Positions 26,505 through 35,812 of a DNA stretch of 64,000 nt are shown in pieces (positions within the stretch are counted from its first letter, which is position 1; each line of letters opens with the position of its first letter). The DNA is from an uncultured Polaribacter sp. (GTDB lineage Bacteria > Bacteroidota > Bacteroidia > Flavobacteriales > Flavobacteriaceae). Below the pieces are notes generated by a model that saw only the letters and a list, made by a program, of their open reading frames with translations, was not told where the DNA came from and did not search any database. Made by a program: the position numbers and the translations under genes. The stretch is from positions 308,474 to 372,473 of the forward strand of contig NZ_CANNFF010000001.1 of the NCBI RefSeq assembly GCF_947503855.1, read 5' to 3'.

Positions 26505-28073
26505 TTATTGTTTATTTAATAATTTCTTAGCTAATTCTTTTCCTAATTCTACACCAAATTGATCATAACTATAGATATTCCATAAAATTCCTTGCGTATA
26601 AATTTTATGTTCATATAGAGCGATTAACTTCCCCAAAGATTTTGGCGTTAGTTTGTCAAAAAGAATGGCATTGCTTGGTCTATTACCTTCAAAAACTTTA
26701 AATGGAAGTAATTGATTTATTTTAGCTTCATCTCCAGAAAATTTTAACTCTAAATGAACTTCTTCTTTGGTTTTACCAAATGCCAAAGCATCCATTTGTG
26801 CATAATAATTTGCCATTAATTTTTTATGATGATCTGTTAACCCATATAAAGATTCTTTGTATCCAATAAAATCTGCAGGAATTAACTTCGTACCTTGATG
26901 CACCAATTGCATAAAAGCATGTTGCATGTTAGTACCTGTACTACCCCAAACAATGGTTCCTGTTTGATAGTCTATTTTGTCTCCATTTCTATCTACTCCT
27001 TTACCATTGCTTTCCATAATGGCTTGTTGTAAATAATCTGGTAGCTTTTTTAAATATTGTGAGTAGGGTAAAACTGCTTCGGTTTCTGCACCGTAAAAAT
27101 TGTTATACCAAATACTTAAAAGTGCTAAAATTACGGGTATATTTTGATTAAAATCTGTATTTCTAAAGTGGTTATCCATTTCTTCTGCTCCCTCTAAAAG
27201 CGCTTTATAATTATCAAAACCAACTGATAAAGAGATCGATAAACCTACTGCAGACCAAAGTGAAAAACGACCTCCAACCCAGTTCCACATAGGAAATACA
27301 TTTGCTTTGTCTATACCAAAGCTATCTACTGCTTCTAAATTTGTAGATACTGCTACAAAGTGTTTTGGAATATCAAAAATAGTTGCCGATTTTAAAAACC
27401 AATTTTTTATGGTTTCTGCATTGGTAATGGTTTCTTGTGTTGTAAATGTTTTTGATACAATTACAAAAAGTGTTGTTTCTGGATTTAAGTTTTTAATAAT
27501 TTCAGAAACATGGTCTCCATCAATATTAGAAACAAAATGTGTGTTTAATTGATTTTTGTAGTATTGTAAAGATTCTACTACCATATCTGGCCCCAAATCT
27601 GAACCACCAATACCAATATTTACAACATCTGTAATAGATTTACCTGTGTAGCCTTTCCATTTACCAGAAATAACTTTATTACTAAAACTTCTTATTTTTC
27701 TTAAGGTAGTTTGTATTTGTGGCTTTATATTTTTTCCATTAACTAAAATTGGTTCTTCAGAAGTGCTTCTCAGTGCTGTATGCAATACTTCTCTACCTTC
27801 TGTAACATTAATTATTTCTCCGGTAAATTGCTTTTTTATAGCATCTTTTAGATCTACTTCATTTGCCAATTCTACCAATAAATCTATGGTTTCTTGCGTA
27901 ATTTTATTTTTAGAAAAATCTACTAATAAATCATTAAACTGTATAGAAAAATCTGTTTGTCTATTAGAGTTTTTGTACAAATCTTTTATAGAAATATTTT
28001 TGTTTTCATTAAAATGATTTGTTAATTTTTTCCAAGCTTTTGTTTTGGTAGGATTGATATTTTGTAATGCCAT
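26505..28073 (-). CDS. pgi: Glucose-6-phosphate isomerase
   Basis: PGI interconverts glucose-6-phosphate and fructose-6-phosphate in the cytosol. VNIGIGGSDLGP, FVIVSKTFTTQET, VGGRFSLWSAVGL and the C-terminal TPKSLGKLIALYEHK are family motifs. The chosen ATG 28073 gives MALQNINP and 522 residues. An upstream ATG at 28091 would overlap the preceding gene by 14 nt and add only MHKIKT. It follows the M23 peptidase gene with a 4-nt gap. Confidence 0.96.
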   Translation of the reverse strand: MALQNINPTKTKAWKKLTNHFNENKNISIKDLYKNSNRQTDFSIQFNDLLVDFSKNKITQETIDLLVELANEVDLKDAIKKQFTGEIINVTEGREVLHTALRSTSEEPILVNGKNIKPQIQTTLRKIRSFSNKVISGKWKGYTGKSITDVVNIGIGGSDLGPDMVVESLQYYKNQLNTHFVSNIDGDHVSEIIKNLNPETTLFVIVSKTFTTQETITNAETIKNWFLKSATIFDIPKHFVAVSTNLEAVDSFGIDKANVFPMWNWVGGRFSLWSAVGLSISLSVGFDNYKALLEGAEEMDNHFRNTDFNQNIPVILALLSIWYNNFYGAETEAVLPYSQYLKKLPDYLQQAIMESNGKGVDRNGDKIDYQTGTIVWGSTGTNMQHAFMQLVHQGTKLIPADFIGYKESLYGLTDHHKKLMANYYAQMDALAFGKTKEEVHLELKFSGDEAKINQLLPFKVFEGNRPSNAILFDKLTPKSLGKLIALYEHKIYTQGILWNIYSYDQFGVELGKELAKKLLNKQ

Positions 28074-28077
28074 TGTT

Positions 28078-29376
28078 TTAATTTTGTGCAATTTCTTCTG
28101 TAATTACAGGAGGTTCTTCTATTTGTAACTGATTATTATCTAATTGATATTTTAAAGGAGCAATAAAATTTAAAAATTCTGGTAGTAAACTTTTCTTTAA
28201 GGGTTCTGCTTCTGGTAATTTGGTTTTAGGGCTTAAAGGATCTACTTGTCTGCCGTTTTTCCAGAAACGATAACACACATGTGGCCCACCAGTATTTCCT
28301 GTCATACCAACTGTACCAATAACCTGCCCTTGTTTTACATAGTCTCCTCTTTTTACTTTTCTTCTTTTCATATGTAAATATTGGGTAGTATAAGTACCAT
28401 TATGTTTAATTTTTACATAATTACCATTACCACCTCTTCTTGCAGATTCTATGACAGTACCACTTGCGGTTGCAATAATTGGTGTTCCTATATTTGCAGC
28501 AAAATCTGTGCCTCTATGAGGTTTTACACGATTGCCATAATAGGCAATTTTTCTTCTTAAGTTGTATCTAGAAGAGATTCTATATTGAAATTTTATTGGC
28601 GCTTTTAAAAACTGACTTCGTAGCATATTTCCTTTTTGGTCATAATATTCTGGTATGCCTTTTGTGGAATCTGCTACAAAACGAAACGCATATAAATCTT
28701 CTCCTTTATGATTAAAAACAGCAGATTTTATATTACCATAGCCAGCAAATAAAGAATCGTTTATAAATTTTTCTTCAAACACCAATTTAAAAGAATCTCC
28801 TTTTTGAAGTTTGTAAAAATCTAAAGTCCAGGCATAAATATCTGCCACTGCCCAAGTGAGATTTGGTGATAAATGCAAACTATCCATTGTGTTAGAGAGG
28901 TTTGTATTTATGTTACCCTCTACAATTCTTTCTTTGGTTTTTATAGGTTGTAAGTATGTGTAAGCTTGTATTATAGAGTCTTTAAAATCTACTACTGTGG
29001 CTTTTATTTTATTGTTTTTATAAATAAAAACCTTGGCTTTTTCTAAAGAATCTTTACTAGATAAAATCATGTAGGGTTTTCCTGCTCTTACTCTTCTAAC
29101 ATCAAAAACCTCTTTTATGTTTCCTGCAATTTGGTATATTTTTGGGTAATCTACATGGTGTCTATCCATAATTTCGCCAAAACTTTCGCCGCTTTTAATA
29201 GTATCTAAAGTTACTTTATAATCATCTAATTTATAGCCGAATTTATATACAGGTTTGGGTTTTACGGTTTCTATTGCCTTTTTATCTTCGTTTTTACAAG
29301 CGTAAAAAAAGATGGATAATAATAAAATGTGGGTTATTTTTTTTAACAATTGAAAGCGTATTAGATGAACGCTCAA
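28078..29376 (-). CDS. M23-family peptidoglycan endopeptidase, lipoprotein
   Basis: This exported protein of up to 432 residues has a hydrophobic N-terminus ending in a lipobox-like IFFYAC. A LysM/OapA-type region follows (SGESFGEIMDRHHVDYPKI ... VRAGKPYMI), then a C-terminal LytM domain. The zinc site shows HRGTD (His and Asp ligands), but the usual HxH reads HVC in GGPHVCYRFWKNG. It would trim peptidoglycan crosslinks in the periplasm if active. It follows the DUF3108 gene and precedes pgi. The true start may be the methionine nearer the signal peptide. Confidence 0.87.
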   Translation of the reverse strand: MSVHLIRFQLLKKITHILLLSIFFYACKNEDKKAIETVKPKPVYKFGYKLDDYKVTLDTIKSGESFGEIMDRHHVDYPKIYQIAGNIKEVFDVRRVRAGKPYMILSSKDSLEKAKVFIYKNNKIKATVVDFKDSIIQAYTYLQPIKTKERIVEGNINTNLSNTMDSLHLSPNLTWAVADIYAWTLDFYKLQKGDSFKLVFEEKFINDSLFAGYGNIKSAVFNHKGEDLYAFRFVADSTKGIPEYYDQKGNMLRSQFLKAPIKFQYRISSRYNLRRKIAYYGNRVKPHRGTDFAANIGTPIIATASGTVIESARRGGNGNYVKIKHNGTYTTQYLHMKRRKVKRGDYVKQGQVIGTVGMTGNTGGPHVCYRFWKNGRQVDPLSPKTKLPEAEPLKKSLLPEFLNFIAPLKYQLDNNQLQIEEPPVITEEIAQN

Positions 29377-29473
29377 AAATACAAATAAAATTGATTTATT
29401 TGAACTCTATTTTAGGAACTTCCGATAACGGTTTCGTTAGAGTTTTAATAAATTTATCAAACATTATCTTTGT

Positions 29474-30241
29474 TTATTTAAAGTTGTTAGCTAACCCTTT
29501 ATAAGCTTCTAGTTCTGCTCTAAGAGACCCTACAGATAATGATGCACTCATTTTAATTGGAATTTTATTTGCATCATCAGTAATCCAAATAGTAACACTT
29601 TCTTGTGCTTTAAAAATTCTACCAGATTGCACTAATGGTCTAAAAACTAACGTATTTATATCGCCAAATTTAGAGTCTAAAACCTGTTTACCTAAAAATC
29701 GAAGTTTAAAAGGATAGATCTGCTCATCCATAAAAATATCTATGGCTATTTCATCTCCTTTTTTCATGTCTTTTACATCTTGATTTCTTAAATAATAAAA
29801 TGCAGATAACATATCTTGTACATTTAAAACAGAAATTGTAGTATCTTTTTGTTTGATAAAATCTTGAACGTAAGCGTGATTCGATTTTTTATTAAATGTA
29901 GTTATGGTGTGTTTTTTATAACCACCTTCGTTTATTTTTCTTTTAAATAAATAGGGCGATACTTCATTTTTATCAAAATAACTTTCATATAAATCGTCTA
30001 CTTTAAAAAACCATTTTATCATACCAGATGTCCAACCAGAACCTTTTGTATGAAATACTTTTTTGCCATTTAAGGCTGTTTCTTCTACTTCTAAAATAGC
30101 AGTGCCAGCTCTTAAAAATCCGCTATAACTCATTTTATAACGCAACCATTCTCCACTTTTAAAAGCCTGAATATGTTGTTGTTGTGATACAATTGCCGTT
30201 GAGATAAAAAGAAAAGTAAATAATAGAATTTGTTTTTTCAT
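29474..30241 (-). CDS. DUF3108 domain exported protein
   Basis: The 255-residue protein has a signal peptide (ILLFTFLFISTAIVSQ). The pattern GEWLRYKMSYSGFLRAGTA followed by beta-rich repeats and VFRPLVQSGRIFKAQESVTIW matches DUF3108 proteins, periplasmic beta-barrel-like folds of unknown role. It is upstream of the M23 peptidase gene, which suggests an envelope function. Confidence 0.85.
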   Translation of the reverse strand: MKKQILLFTFLFISTAIVSQQQHIQAFKSGEWLRYKMSYSGFLRAGTAILEVEETALNGKKVFHTKGSGWTSGMIKWFFKVDDLYESYFDKNEVSPYLFKRKINEGGYKKHTITTFNKKSNHAYVQDFIKQKDTTISVLNVQDMLSAFYYLRNQDVKDMKKGDEIAIDIFMDEQIYPFKLRFLGKQVLDSKFGDINTLVFRPLVQSGRIFKAQESVTIWITDDANKIPIKMSASLSVGSLRAELEAYKGLANNFK

Positions 30242-30338
30242 AGTTTTTCAAACTTATAAAAAAGTATTGACAATTAGCGTTCCAAAAAAGAAAAATAGCG
30301 TAAGAGATCTTTGTAAACCACTTTTTAACAATTTTTTT

Positions 30339-31256
30339 TTAAAATGTACCCCAGTCTTTTAGCTCTTTTTCTGACCATAAATATGGATAAAAAACTCTTC
30401 TCTGATATTTTGGGTGCATGTATTTACGCCAATTACTACCACCTGTTGCTTCTAAATCGGAGTCTTTACCACCAATATATTTTGCTGCTGTATTGTAATG
30501 TGCCATTACCCACTTTACGTTTACGGTATAATCGTAATGACGCATTGCTTTGATTAAATCTTCATTTTCTTGAACTTCTTTAGGCAATTGTTTGAATTTT
30601 AGAGATAAATTAATGTTGTTATAATCTTCCATAAAATCTATAAAATCTCCCATATATTTTTTCTCAAAAAGGTTTAATAAAGTTGATTTTTGACCGGTAG
30701 TATAATTTTTACCTGCTGCTTGCCAATATAAATGATTGTAAGCATTTCTAAAAGATGAATTTCTATCAATTGTATCTCTGTAACGTGCATCTATTAAATT
30801 AATTAATTCTGTAGATGCAAATTCTATTTTTCTGTATTGTGCTGATTGAAAACCACTTGCAGGTGTTAATGTATTTCTAAATTTTAGGTATTGTTCTTTT
30901 TCCATACCATCTGTCATTACTGTAAATGAGCTACAAAGCATGTCAAAATACCTGCTTATTCTGCCTAAATGCATGGTAAATTTATCTGCAGAAATATCTG
31001 TTGCTTTTGCAACCTGATCAATTTCCCATAAAATCATTTTAAACAATAATTCGTTTACCTGATGATACATAATAAACACCATTTCATCTGGCTGGTTGGT
31101 TCTTGGAGTTTGCAAGCCTAAAAGTGCATCTGTCTGAATATAATCCCAATACGTAATGGGTGTACTGTGCAGTAAACCTTCTAACATGGCATCTACAGGA
31201 ACACCTAGTTTATCGTACTTTTCTTCTATGGCTTTTAAAATTTCTTCTCTATTCAT
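30339..31256 (-). CDS. kynA: Tryptophan 2,3-dioxygenase family protein
   Basis: TDO is a cytosolic heme enzyme that opens the indole ring of tryptophan to N-formylkynurenine. The 305-residue protein has the distal-pocket region MYHQVNELLFKMILWEID (H65), a central FRNTLTPASGFQSAQYR substrate loop, the heme-side stretch MAHYNTAAKYIGGK, and ATGGSNW. It lies among hpd and hmgA on the same strand, in a cluster for aromatic amino acid breakdown. A divergent TDO-like function remains possible. Confidence 0.9.
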   Translation of the reverse strand: MNREEILKAIEEKYDKLGVPVDAMLEGLLHSTPITYWDYIQTDALLGLQTPRTNQPDEMVFIMYHQVNELLFKMILWEIDQVAKATDISADKFTMHLGRISRYFDMLCSSFTVMTDGMEKEQYLKFRNTLTPASGFQSAQYRKIEFASTELINLIDARYRDTIDRNSSFRNAYNHLYWQAAGKNYTTGQKSTLLNLFEKKYMGDFIDFMEDYNNINLSLKFKQLPKEVQENEDLIKAMRHYDYTVNVKWVMAHYNTAAKYIGGKDSDLEATGGSNWRKYMHPKYQRRVFYPYLWSEKELKDWGTF

Positions 31257-31314
31257 GTATTGATATAAAAAAAATTACTAGGATTGATTGGTCTGGTATA
31301 AAGATACTAAATAA

Positions 31315-31345
31315 AGACCTTTCAGGTTTTTGAAACCTGAAAGGT
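31315..31345. terminator. Palindromic terminator repeat (AGACC..TTCAGG type), copy 2
   Basis: AGACCTTTCAGGTTT pairs with AAACCTGAAAGGT, a near-perfect hairpin related to 21288-21320. It lies downstream of hpd and upstream of kynA. Confidence 0.7.
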
Positions 31346-31390
31346 TATTAATATTTAAAAATCGTAACTCAAACTAAAAATTAGTAAACT

Positions 31391-32527
31391 TTAAAGTGTT
31401 CCTCTTTTTGCTTGTTCTCTTTCTATAGATTCAAATAAGGCCTTAAAATTACCTGCTCCAAACCCTTTGGCTCCCATTCTTTGAATGATTTCGAAAAACA
31501 AAGTTGGTCTATCTTCTACTGGTTTTGTAAAGATTTGCAACAAATAACCTTCTTCATCTGCATCTATCATAATACCCAACGCTTTTAAACTTTCGATATC
31601 TTCTCTTAATTCGTGACTAAATGCTTCTAATCTATCAGGAACAGCTTTGTAATATTCTTCTGGTGGTGTAGATAAAAACTCCACTCCATTTAAGCGTAAT
31701 TGTGTAACTGTAGCAACAATATCATCTGTGGCAACAGCAATGTGTTGCACACCTGCACCTTCGTTAAAATCTAAATATTCTTCTATTTGTGATCTTTTTT
31801 TACCTTCTGCTGGTTCGTTTATTGGAAATTTAATGCGTCCATTTCCATTGGACATTACTTTACTCATTAATGCTGAATATTCTGTATGGATTTGCTTATC
31901 ATCAAAAGATAAAAAGTTTTCGAAACCCATGACATCTTCGTACCATTTTACCCAAACATCCATTTGGTTCCAACCTACATTGCCCACCATATGATCTATA
32001 TATTTTAAACCTGCAATTGGCGGATTGTAATCGGATTCCCATTTTTTAAAGCCTGGTAAAAATGCACCATTATAATTTTTACGCTCTACAAATAAATGTA
32101 CAGTTTCACCATAAGTGTAAATTCCTGCTCTTACTACTTCTCCATGTTCATCTTTTTCTACGGTGGGTTCCATATACGATTTTGCACCTCTAGATGTAGT
32201 TTCTTTATACGCTTGTCTTGCATCTTCTACCCAAAGCGCTATTATTTTTACGCCATCACCATGCTTTACAATATAATTATTTATAGGCGATTTACTTGTT
32301 AATGGTGTTGTAAGCATTAACTTGATTTTGTCTTGGGTTAACACATAACTTACGGAATCTTTTGAACCTGTTTCTAACCCACGATAAGCATGCGATTGAA
32401 ACCCAAATGCTGTTTTATAAAAATGTGCTGCTTGTTTTGCGTTGCCTACATAAAATTCTACATAATCTGTACCTAACAATGGAAGGAAATCTTGTGCTCC
32501 TTCGAATATTTTTTCTAATGTATACAT
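31391..32527 (-). CDS. hpd: 4-Hydroxyphenylpyruvate dioxygenase
   Basis: HPPD converts 4-hydroxyphenylpyruvate to homogentisate. The two VOC half-domains are visible: VEFYVGNAKQAAHFYKTAFG in the first, and the catalytic second half with YIDHMVGNV, GVQHIAVATDDI and LFFEIIQRMG, which supply the His-His-Glu iron ligands. The start was set at ATG 32527 (MYTLEKIFEGA); an upstream ATG would run into the dispersed repeat at 32534. The length is 378 residues. The next enzyme in the pathway, HmgA, is encoded just upstream. Confidence 0.94.
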   Translation of the reverse strand: MYTLEKIFEGAQDFLPLLGTDYVEFYVGNAKQAAHFYKTAFGFQSHAYRGLETGSKDSVSYVLTQDKIKLMLTTPLTSKSPINNYIVKHGDGVKIIALWVEDARQAYKETTSRGAKSYMEPTVEKDEHGEVVRAGIYTYGETVHLFVERKNYNGAFLPGFKKWESDYNPPIAGLKYIDHMVGNVGWNQMDVWVKWYEDVMGFENFLSFDDKQIHTEYSALMSKVMSNGNGRIKFPINEPAEGKKRSQIEEYLDFNEGAGVQHIAVATDDIVATVTQLRLNGVEFLSTPPEEYYKAVPDRLEAFSHELREDIESLKALGIMIDADEEGYLLQIFTKPVEDRPTLFFEIIQRMGAKGFGAGNFKALFESIEREQAKRGTL

Positions 32528-32533
32528 AACTAA

Positions 32534-32563
32534 AGCCCATCCTAGCCTTCCCAAAGGGAAGGA
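32534..32563 (+). repeat. 30-bp palindromic repeat, copy 1
   Basis: AGCCCATCCTAGCCTTCCC with AAAGGGAAGGA is the inverted copy (one mismatch) of 35783-35812. It contains its own inner hairpin CCTTCCC/GGGAAGG and abuts the hpd start. Confidence 0.75.
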
Positions 32564-32603
32564 ACTCCTAACTGGGTATTAAAAGTCTTTATGTTTTTAA
32601 TTG

Positions 32604-32706
32604 CTATTCGCTTGCAAACTAGTTTAGCCGTGATTGAAATGGCATCCTTTTTTTGCTGCCATAAATGGCAAAAAAAGATATAATGGAAAGCGCGAAATAG
32701 CTTCTT
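32604..32706 (+). repeat. Flavobacterial structured repeat, copy B (Flavo-1-like)
   Basis: TTTAGCCGTGATTGAAAT, GGCATCCTTTTTTTGC, a small loop, GCAAAAAAAGATATAATGG and AAAGCGCG form the compact version of the element. GCCAT/ATGGC and the T/A tracts make the apical hairpin. It lies between hmgA and hpd. Confidence 0.6.
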
Positions 32707-32744
32707 ATTATTTTTAATTTTAATAAACTTTTTTGAGTTTGTTA

Positions 32745-32779
32745 CTCATTCCCCTTCTTTGGAGGGGTTAGGGGAGGCT
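32745..32779. repeat. CCCCTTC/GGAGGGG palindromic repeat
   Basis: CTCATTCCCCTTCTTTGG followed by AGGGGTTAGGGGAGGCT is a GC-rich imperfect palindrome, related in layout to 32534 and 35783. It ends at the hmgA stop codon. Confidence 0.5.
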
Positions 32780-33933
32780 TATAACCAAGATTTATAATAC
32801 TCTTTATCTGCTATTTTTATAGCTTCTTCTGTAACTTGTAAGGGTTTAAAAGTATCTACCATAACTGCTAATTCTTTGGTTTCGGTTTTACCAATACTGC
32901 GTTCTGTAGCTCCTGGATGTGGTCCATGAGGTATCCCTGCTGGATGTAGAGAAATATGACCTGCTTCTATATCGTTTCTGCTCATAAAATCGCCATCTAC
33001 ATAATACAAAACTTCGTCTGAATCTATATTACTGTGATTGTAAGGTGCTGGAATTGACTGTGGATGGTAATCGTACAAACGTGGTACAAAACTGCAAATT
33101 ACAAAGGTATTGGTTTCAAAAGTTTGATGAACTGGTGGTGGTTGATGAATACGGCCTGTAATAGGTTCAAAATCGTGAATTGAAAATGCATAGGGAAAGT
33201 TGTAACCATCATAACCTACTACATCAAAAGGATGTGAGGCGTATACCATTTCTATAATTTCGTCTTGTTTTTTTACGTTGATGATAAAATTGCCCAACTC
33301 ATTATGTGTTTCTAATTCTTGTGGTCTGCGTAAATCTCGTTCACAAAAGGGTGCGTGTTCTAACAATTGACCAAACCAATTTCTATAACGTTTTGGTGTG
33401 TAAACTGGTGAGTAGGATTCTACAATAAACAATCTATTGTCTTGTGAATCGAAATCTAATTTATAGATAATTCCACGTGGAATTACCAAATAATCTCCAT
33501 ATTTAAAGTCGATATTTCCTAAATGCGTTCTTAGTTTTCCTGTTCCTTTATGGATAAAAATAACCTCGTCTGCATCTGTATTTTTATAAAAATAATCTTT
33601 AGTAGATTCTTTTGGAGCAGACAAAATAATATTACAATCTGAATTGGTTAACACCACTTTTCTGCTTTGTAAATAATCGTTTTCTGGCTGTACTTGAAAT
33701 CCGCGAAAGATATAAGACTGAATATTATTTGCTTTGGCAATTTTAGGTTTTACAGAATATTGTTTTCTAATTTCTTTGACCATGGTTGGTCTATGTTCGT
33801 GATAGCTGTTGGTAGACATCCCGTCGAAACCAATAGTACCAAATAGTTGCTCGTAATACAAGCTACCATCTTTTTTACGAAATTGTGTGTGTCTTTTTGA
33901 AGGGATTGTTCCTAATTTATGATAAAAAGGCAT
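32779..33933 (-). CDS. hmgA: Homogentisate 1,2-dioxygenase
   Basis: HmgA opens the homogentisate ring to maleylacetoacetate using Fe(II). The 384-residue cupin-type protein carries GDYLVIPRGIIYKLDFDS, SHPFDVVGYDGYNFPYAFSI and the C-terminal metal region SLHPAGIPHGPHPGA. The start was set at ATG 33933 (MPFYHKLGTIPSKRH); a longer frame would run through a dispersed palindrome. It forms a catabolic group with hpd and kynA. Confidence 0.94.
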   Translation of the reverse strand: MPFYHKLGTIPSKRHTQFRKKDGSLYYEQLFGTIGFDGMSTNSYHEHRPTMVKEIRKQYSVKPKIAKANNIQSYIFRGFQVQPENDYLQSRKVVLTNSDCNIILSAPKESTKDYFYKNTDADEVIFIHKGTGKLRTHLGNIDFKYGDYLVIPRGIIYKLDFDSQDNRLFIVESYSPVYTPKRYRNWFGQLLEHAPFCERDLRRPQELETHNELGNFIINVKKQDEIIEMVYASHPFDVVGYDGYNFPYAFSIHDFEPITGRIHQPPPVHQTFETNTFVICSFVPRLYDYHPQSIPAPYNHSNIDSDEVLYYVDGDFMSRNDIEAGHISLHPAGIPHGPHPGATERSIGKTETKELAVMVDTFKPLQVTEEAIKIADKEYYKSWL

Positions 33934-33948
33934 AATGTTTAATTTGTT

Positions 33949-33968
33949 ATTCCTGCGAAAGCAGGAAT
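33949..33968. repeat. Palindromic repeat ATTCCTGC/GCAGGAAT, copy 2
   Basis: ATTCCTGC-GAAA-GCAGGAAT has the same arms as 8958-8977. It lies in the 5' leader of hmgA. The rest of the 33934-34301 gap holds a promoter box and no gene. Confidence 0.7.
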
Positions 33969-34121
33969 TTTGTGAATCGATTTTTGAGTTTTCTGTAATG
34001 CAATACCGCATTAAGTGCAAAATGAGAGTAAAAGAACATCACTCTGGATTGCGCTTAATTAAAAACTTTAAATACGTTAGTAAATCTGGATACATGTTAC
34101 TAAATCGATTTCGTTACCTAG

Positions 34122-34129
34122 CAAAGATA
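34122..34129 (-). promoter_or_regulatory. Possible -7 box for hmgA
   Basis: The minus strand reads TATCTTTG, matching TAnnTTTG, about 190 nt before the hmgA ATG. It implies a long leader that includes the palindrome at 33949. Confidence 0.4.
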
Positions 34130-34301
34130 CAAAAAGTACATCAAAAAATTTTATTATGTATTACAAAATGGGTTGTTGTATTCATGATTTTTTTAGACAG
34201 TAATTTTATGGTATAAAAAAACCGAAATAAAAGTTAATGAAATAAACTCAACAAGGATGAATCTAAAAAAGTCGAATCTAAATTTGTGCAGTCTGTAAAA
34301 C

Positions 34302-35357
34302 TTACTCAATCTTTTTAACCACTGCTTTTGGTGCTTCTTTTCTAGAGCCATCAAAACCATCAACACCACCAACTGTGGTATATTTCATTACATATTTTTT
34401 ATCTGGAAAAATACGTTTATATGCACTTTGACACATTAAAGTTGCTTCGTGAAATCCGCATAAAATCAACTTTAATTTACCAGGATAGGTATTTACATCG
34501 CCAATGGCATAAATGCCTGGTATATTGGTTTGGTAATCTAAAGCATTGTTTACTTTAATGGCGTTTTTTTCTATTTCTAAGCCCCAATTTGCAATAGGTC
34601 CTAATTTAGGTGACAACCCAAAAAGTGGAATGAAATGATCGGTTTTGATCATAAAAGCTTCGTCTCCTTTTTTAATAACAGAAACACCTTCTACTTTATT
34701 TGTACCAGCAATACCTACCACTTCTGCAGGTGTAATTAGATCTATTTTACCCGCATCTTTTAATTCTTGTACTTTGTCTACAGAATCTAAAGCGCCTCTA
34801 AACTCGTTTCTTCTGTGAATTAATGTTACAGAAGATGCTACATCAGTTAAAAAGATAGACCAGTCTAAAGCAGAGTCTCCACCACCCGCAATGACTACTT
34901 TTTTATCTCTATAAACTTCTGGGTCTTTAATAATATATTCGACCCCAACATTTTCGAAATTTGTAATGTTTGGTATCGGAGGTTTTCTTGGTTCAAAACT
35001 ACCTAAACCACCAGCAATAGCGACTACTTTTGCTTGATGTTTGGTACCTTTATTTGTAGTTACAATAAAGGTTTCATCTTCTTGTTTTTCAATAGTATCT
35101 GCACGTTCTCCTAAGGTAAAACCTGGTTCAAATTGTTTAATTTGTTCCATTAATTTATCTGTTAAATCGCCTGCTAAAATTTCTGGATAAGCAGGAATGT
35201 CGTAAATGGGTTTTTTAGGATATATTTCTGAACACTGACCTCCTGGCTGTGGTAAAGCATCTATTAAATGACAGCGCAGTTTTAATAATCCTGCTTCAAA
35301 AACGGTAAACAAACCTGTAGGTCCTGCACCTATTATTAATATGTCTGTAGTAATCAT
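34302..35357 (-). CDS. Ferredoxin-NADP reductase, thioredoxin-reductase-like
   Basis: The 351-residue FAD enzyme has the N-terminal GAGPTGLFTVFEAG FAD loop, PGGQCSEIYPKK, the NADPH loop IAGGGDSALDWSIF and the FAD-closing GIYAIGDVNTYPGK. The CxxC redox pair of thioredoxin reductase is absent, which marks the YumC-type ferredoxin/flavodoxin-NADP reductases. It is cytosolic. Its position upstream of nifU-like and mrp genes suggests electron supply to iron-sulfur proteins, though that is inference. Confidence 0.9.
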   Translation of the reverse strand: MITTDILIIGAGPTGLFTVFEAGLLKLRCHLIDALPQPGGQCSEIYPKKPIYDIPAYPEILAGDLTDKLMEQIKQFEPGFTLGERADTIEKQEDETFIVTTNKGTKHQAKVVAIAGGLGSFEPRKPPIPNITNFENVGVEYIIKDPEVYRDKKVVIAGGGDSALDWSIFLTDVASSVTLIHRRNEFRGALDSVDKVQELKDAGKIDLITPAEVVGIAGTNKVEGVSVIKKGDEAFMIKTDHFIPLFGLSPKLGPIANWGLEIEKNAIKVNNALDYQTNIPGIYAIGDVNTYPGKLKLILCGFHEATLMCQSAYKRIFPDKKYVMKYTTVGGVDGFDGSRKEAPKAVVKKIE

Positions 35358-35430
35358 TAATTTTAAAATATGTGAAAAACAAAAATAGATTTTTTATAGA
35401 AAAAAATAGGTGACATTTGTCACATACAAA

Positions 35431-35667
35431 CTACGCTACATTTATAACTTCTTCTATTTGTGGGGCATACTTTTTTATGGTAGCTTCAACACCATTTTTT
35501 AAAGTCATTTGGTTTACAGAACAACCTGTACAAGCGCCTTCTAATTGTACTTTTACAATCGTATTTTCTATAGATAAGAGCTTAATATTACCACCATCGC
35601 TCATTAAAAACGGACGGATTTCATCTAAGGCTTTTTCTACATTTTCTTGTGTTTCTTGTGCTGTCAT
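35431..35667 (-). CDS. NifU-like iron-sulfur scaffold protein
   Basis: The 78-residue protein is a single NifU C-terminal domain. GACTGCSVNQMTLKNGVE holds the CxxC that binds or transfers a Fe-S cluster. It lies between mrp and the ferredoxin-NADP reductase gene, all on one strand. Confidence 0.93.
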   Translation of the reverse strand: MTAQETQENVEKALDEIRPFLMSDGGNIKLLSIENTIVKVQLEGACTGCSVNQMTLKNGVEATIKKYAPQIEEVINVA

Positions 35668-35672
35668 AACAG

Positions 35673-35702
35673 GGCCCTCTTAATCTCCCCAAAGGGGAGA
35701 AA
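35673..35702. repeat. CTCCCC/GGGGAG palindrome
   Basis: CTCTTAATCTCCCC-AAA-GGGGAGA lies between mrp and the nifU-like gene and belongs to the same group of GC-rich small palindromes as 32534, 32745 and 35783. Confidence 0.5.
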
Positions 35703-35782
35703 CTCAAAACGGGTATTTTGAGCTTATATTTTAAACTAAATTTATATTCAATATGTTCCACCTTATTGTTTTCACTTTTTAT

Positions 35783-35812
35783 TCCTTCCCTTTGGGAAGG
35801 TTAGGATGGGCT
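35783..35812 (-). repeat. 30-bp palindromic repeat, copy 2 (inverted)
   Basis: TCCTTCCCTTTGGGAAGG and TTAGGATGGGCT are the reverse complement of 32534-32563 with one mismatch. The last two bases lie in the mrp stop codon (35811-35813), so the repeat has reached the very end of the gene. Confidence 0.75.

Noticed and set aside
28074..28091. Upstream start MHKIKT for pgi
   Set aside because: It would overlap the M23 gene stop; the ATG at 28073 gives the normal protein start and a 4-nt gap.
33935..34216. Plus-strand 93-codon frame in the hmgA leader
   Set aside because: It begins in a dispersed palindrome, has a basic, biased composition, and lies opposite the hmgA promoter region with no family likeness.
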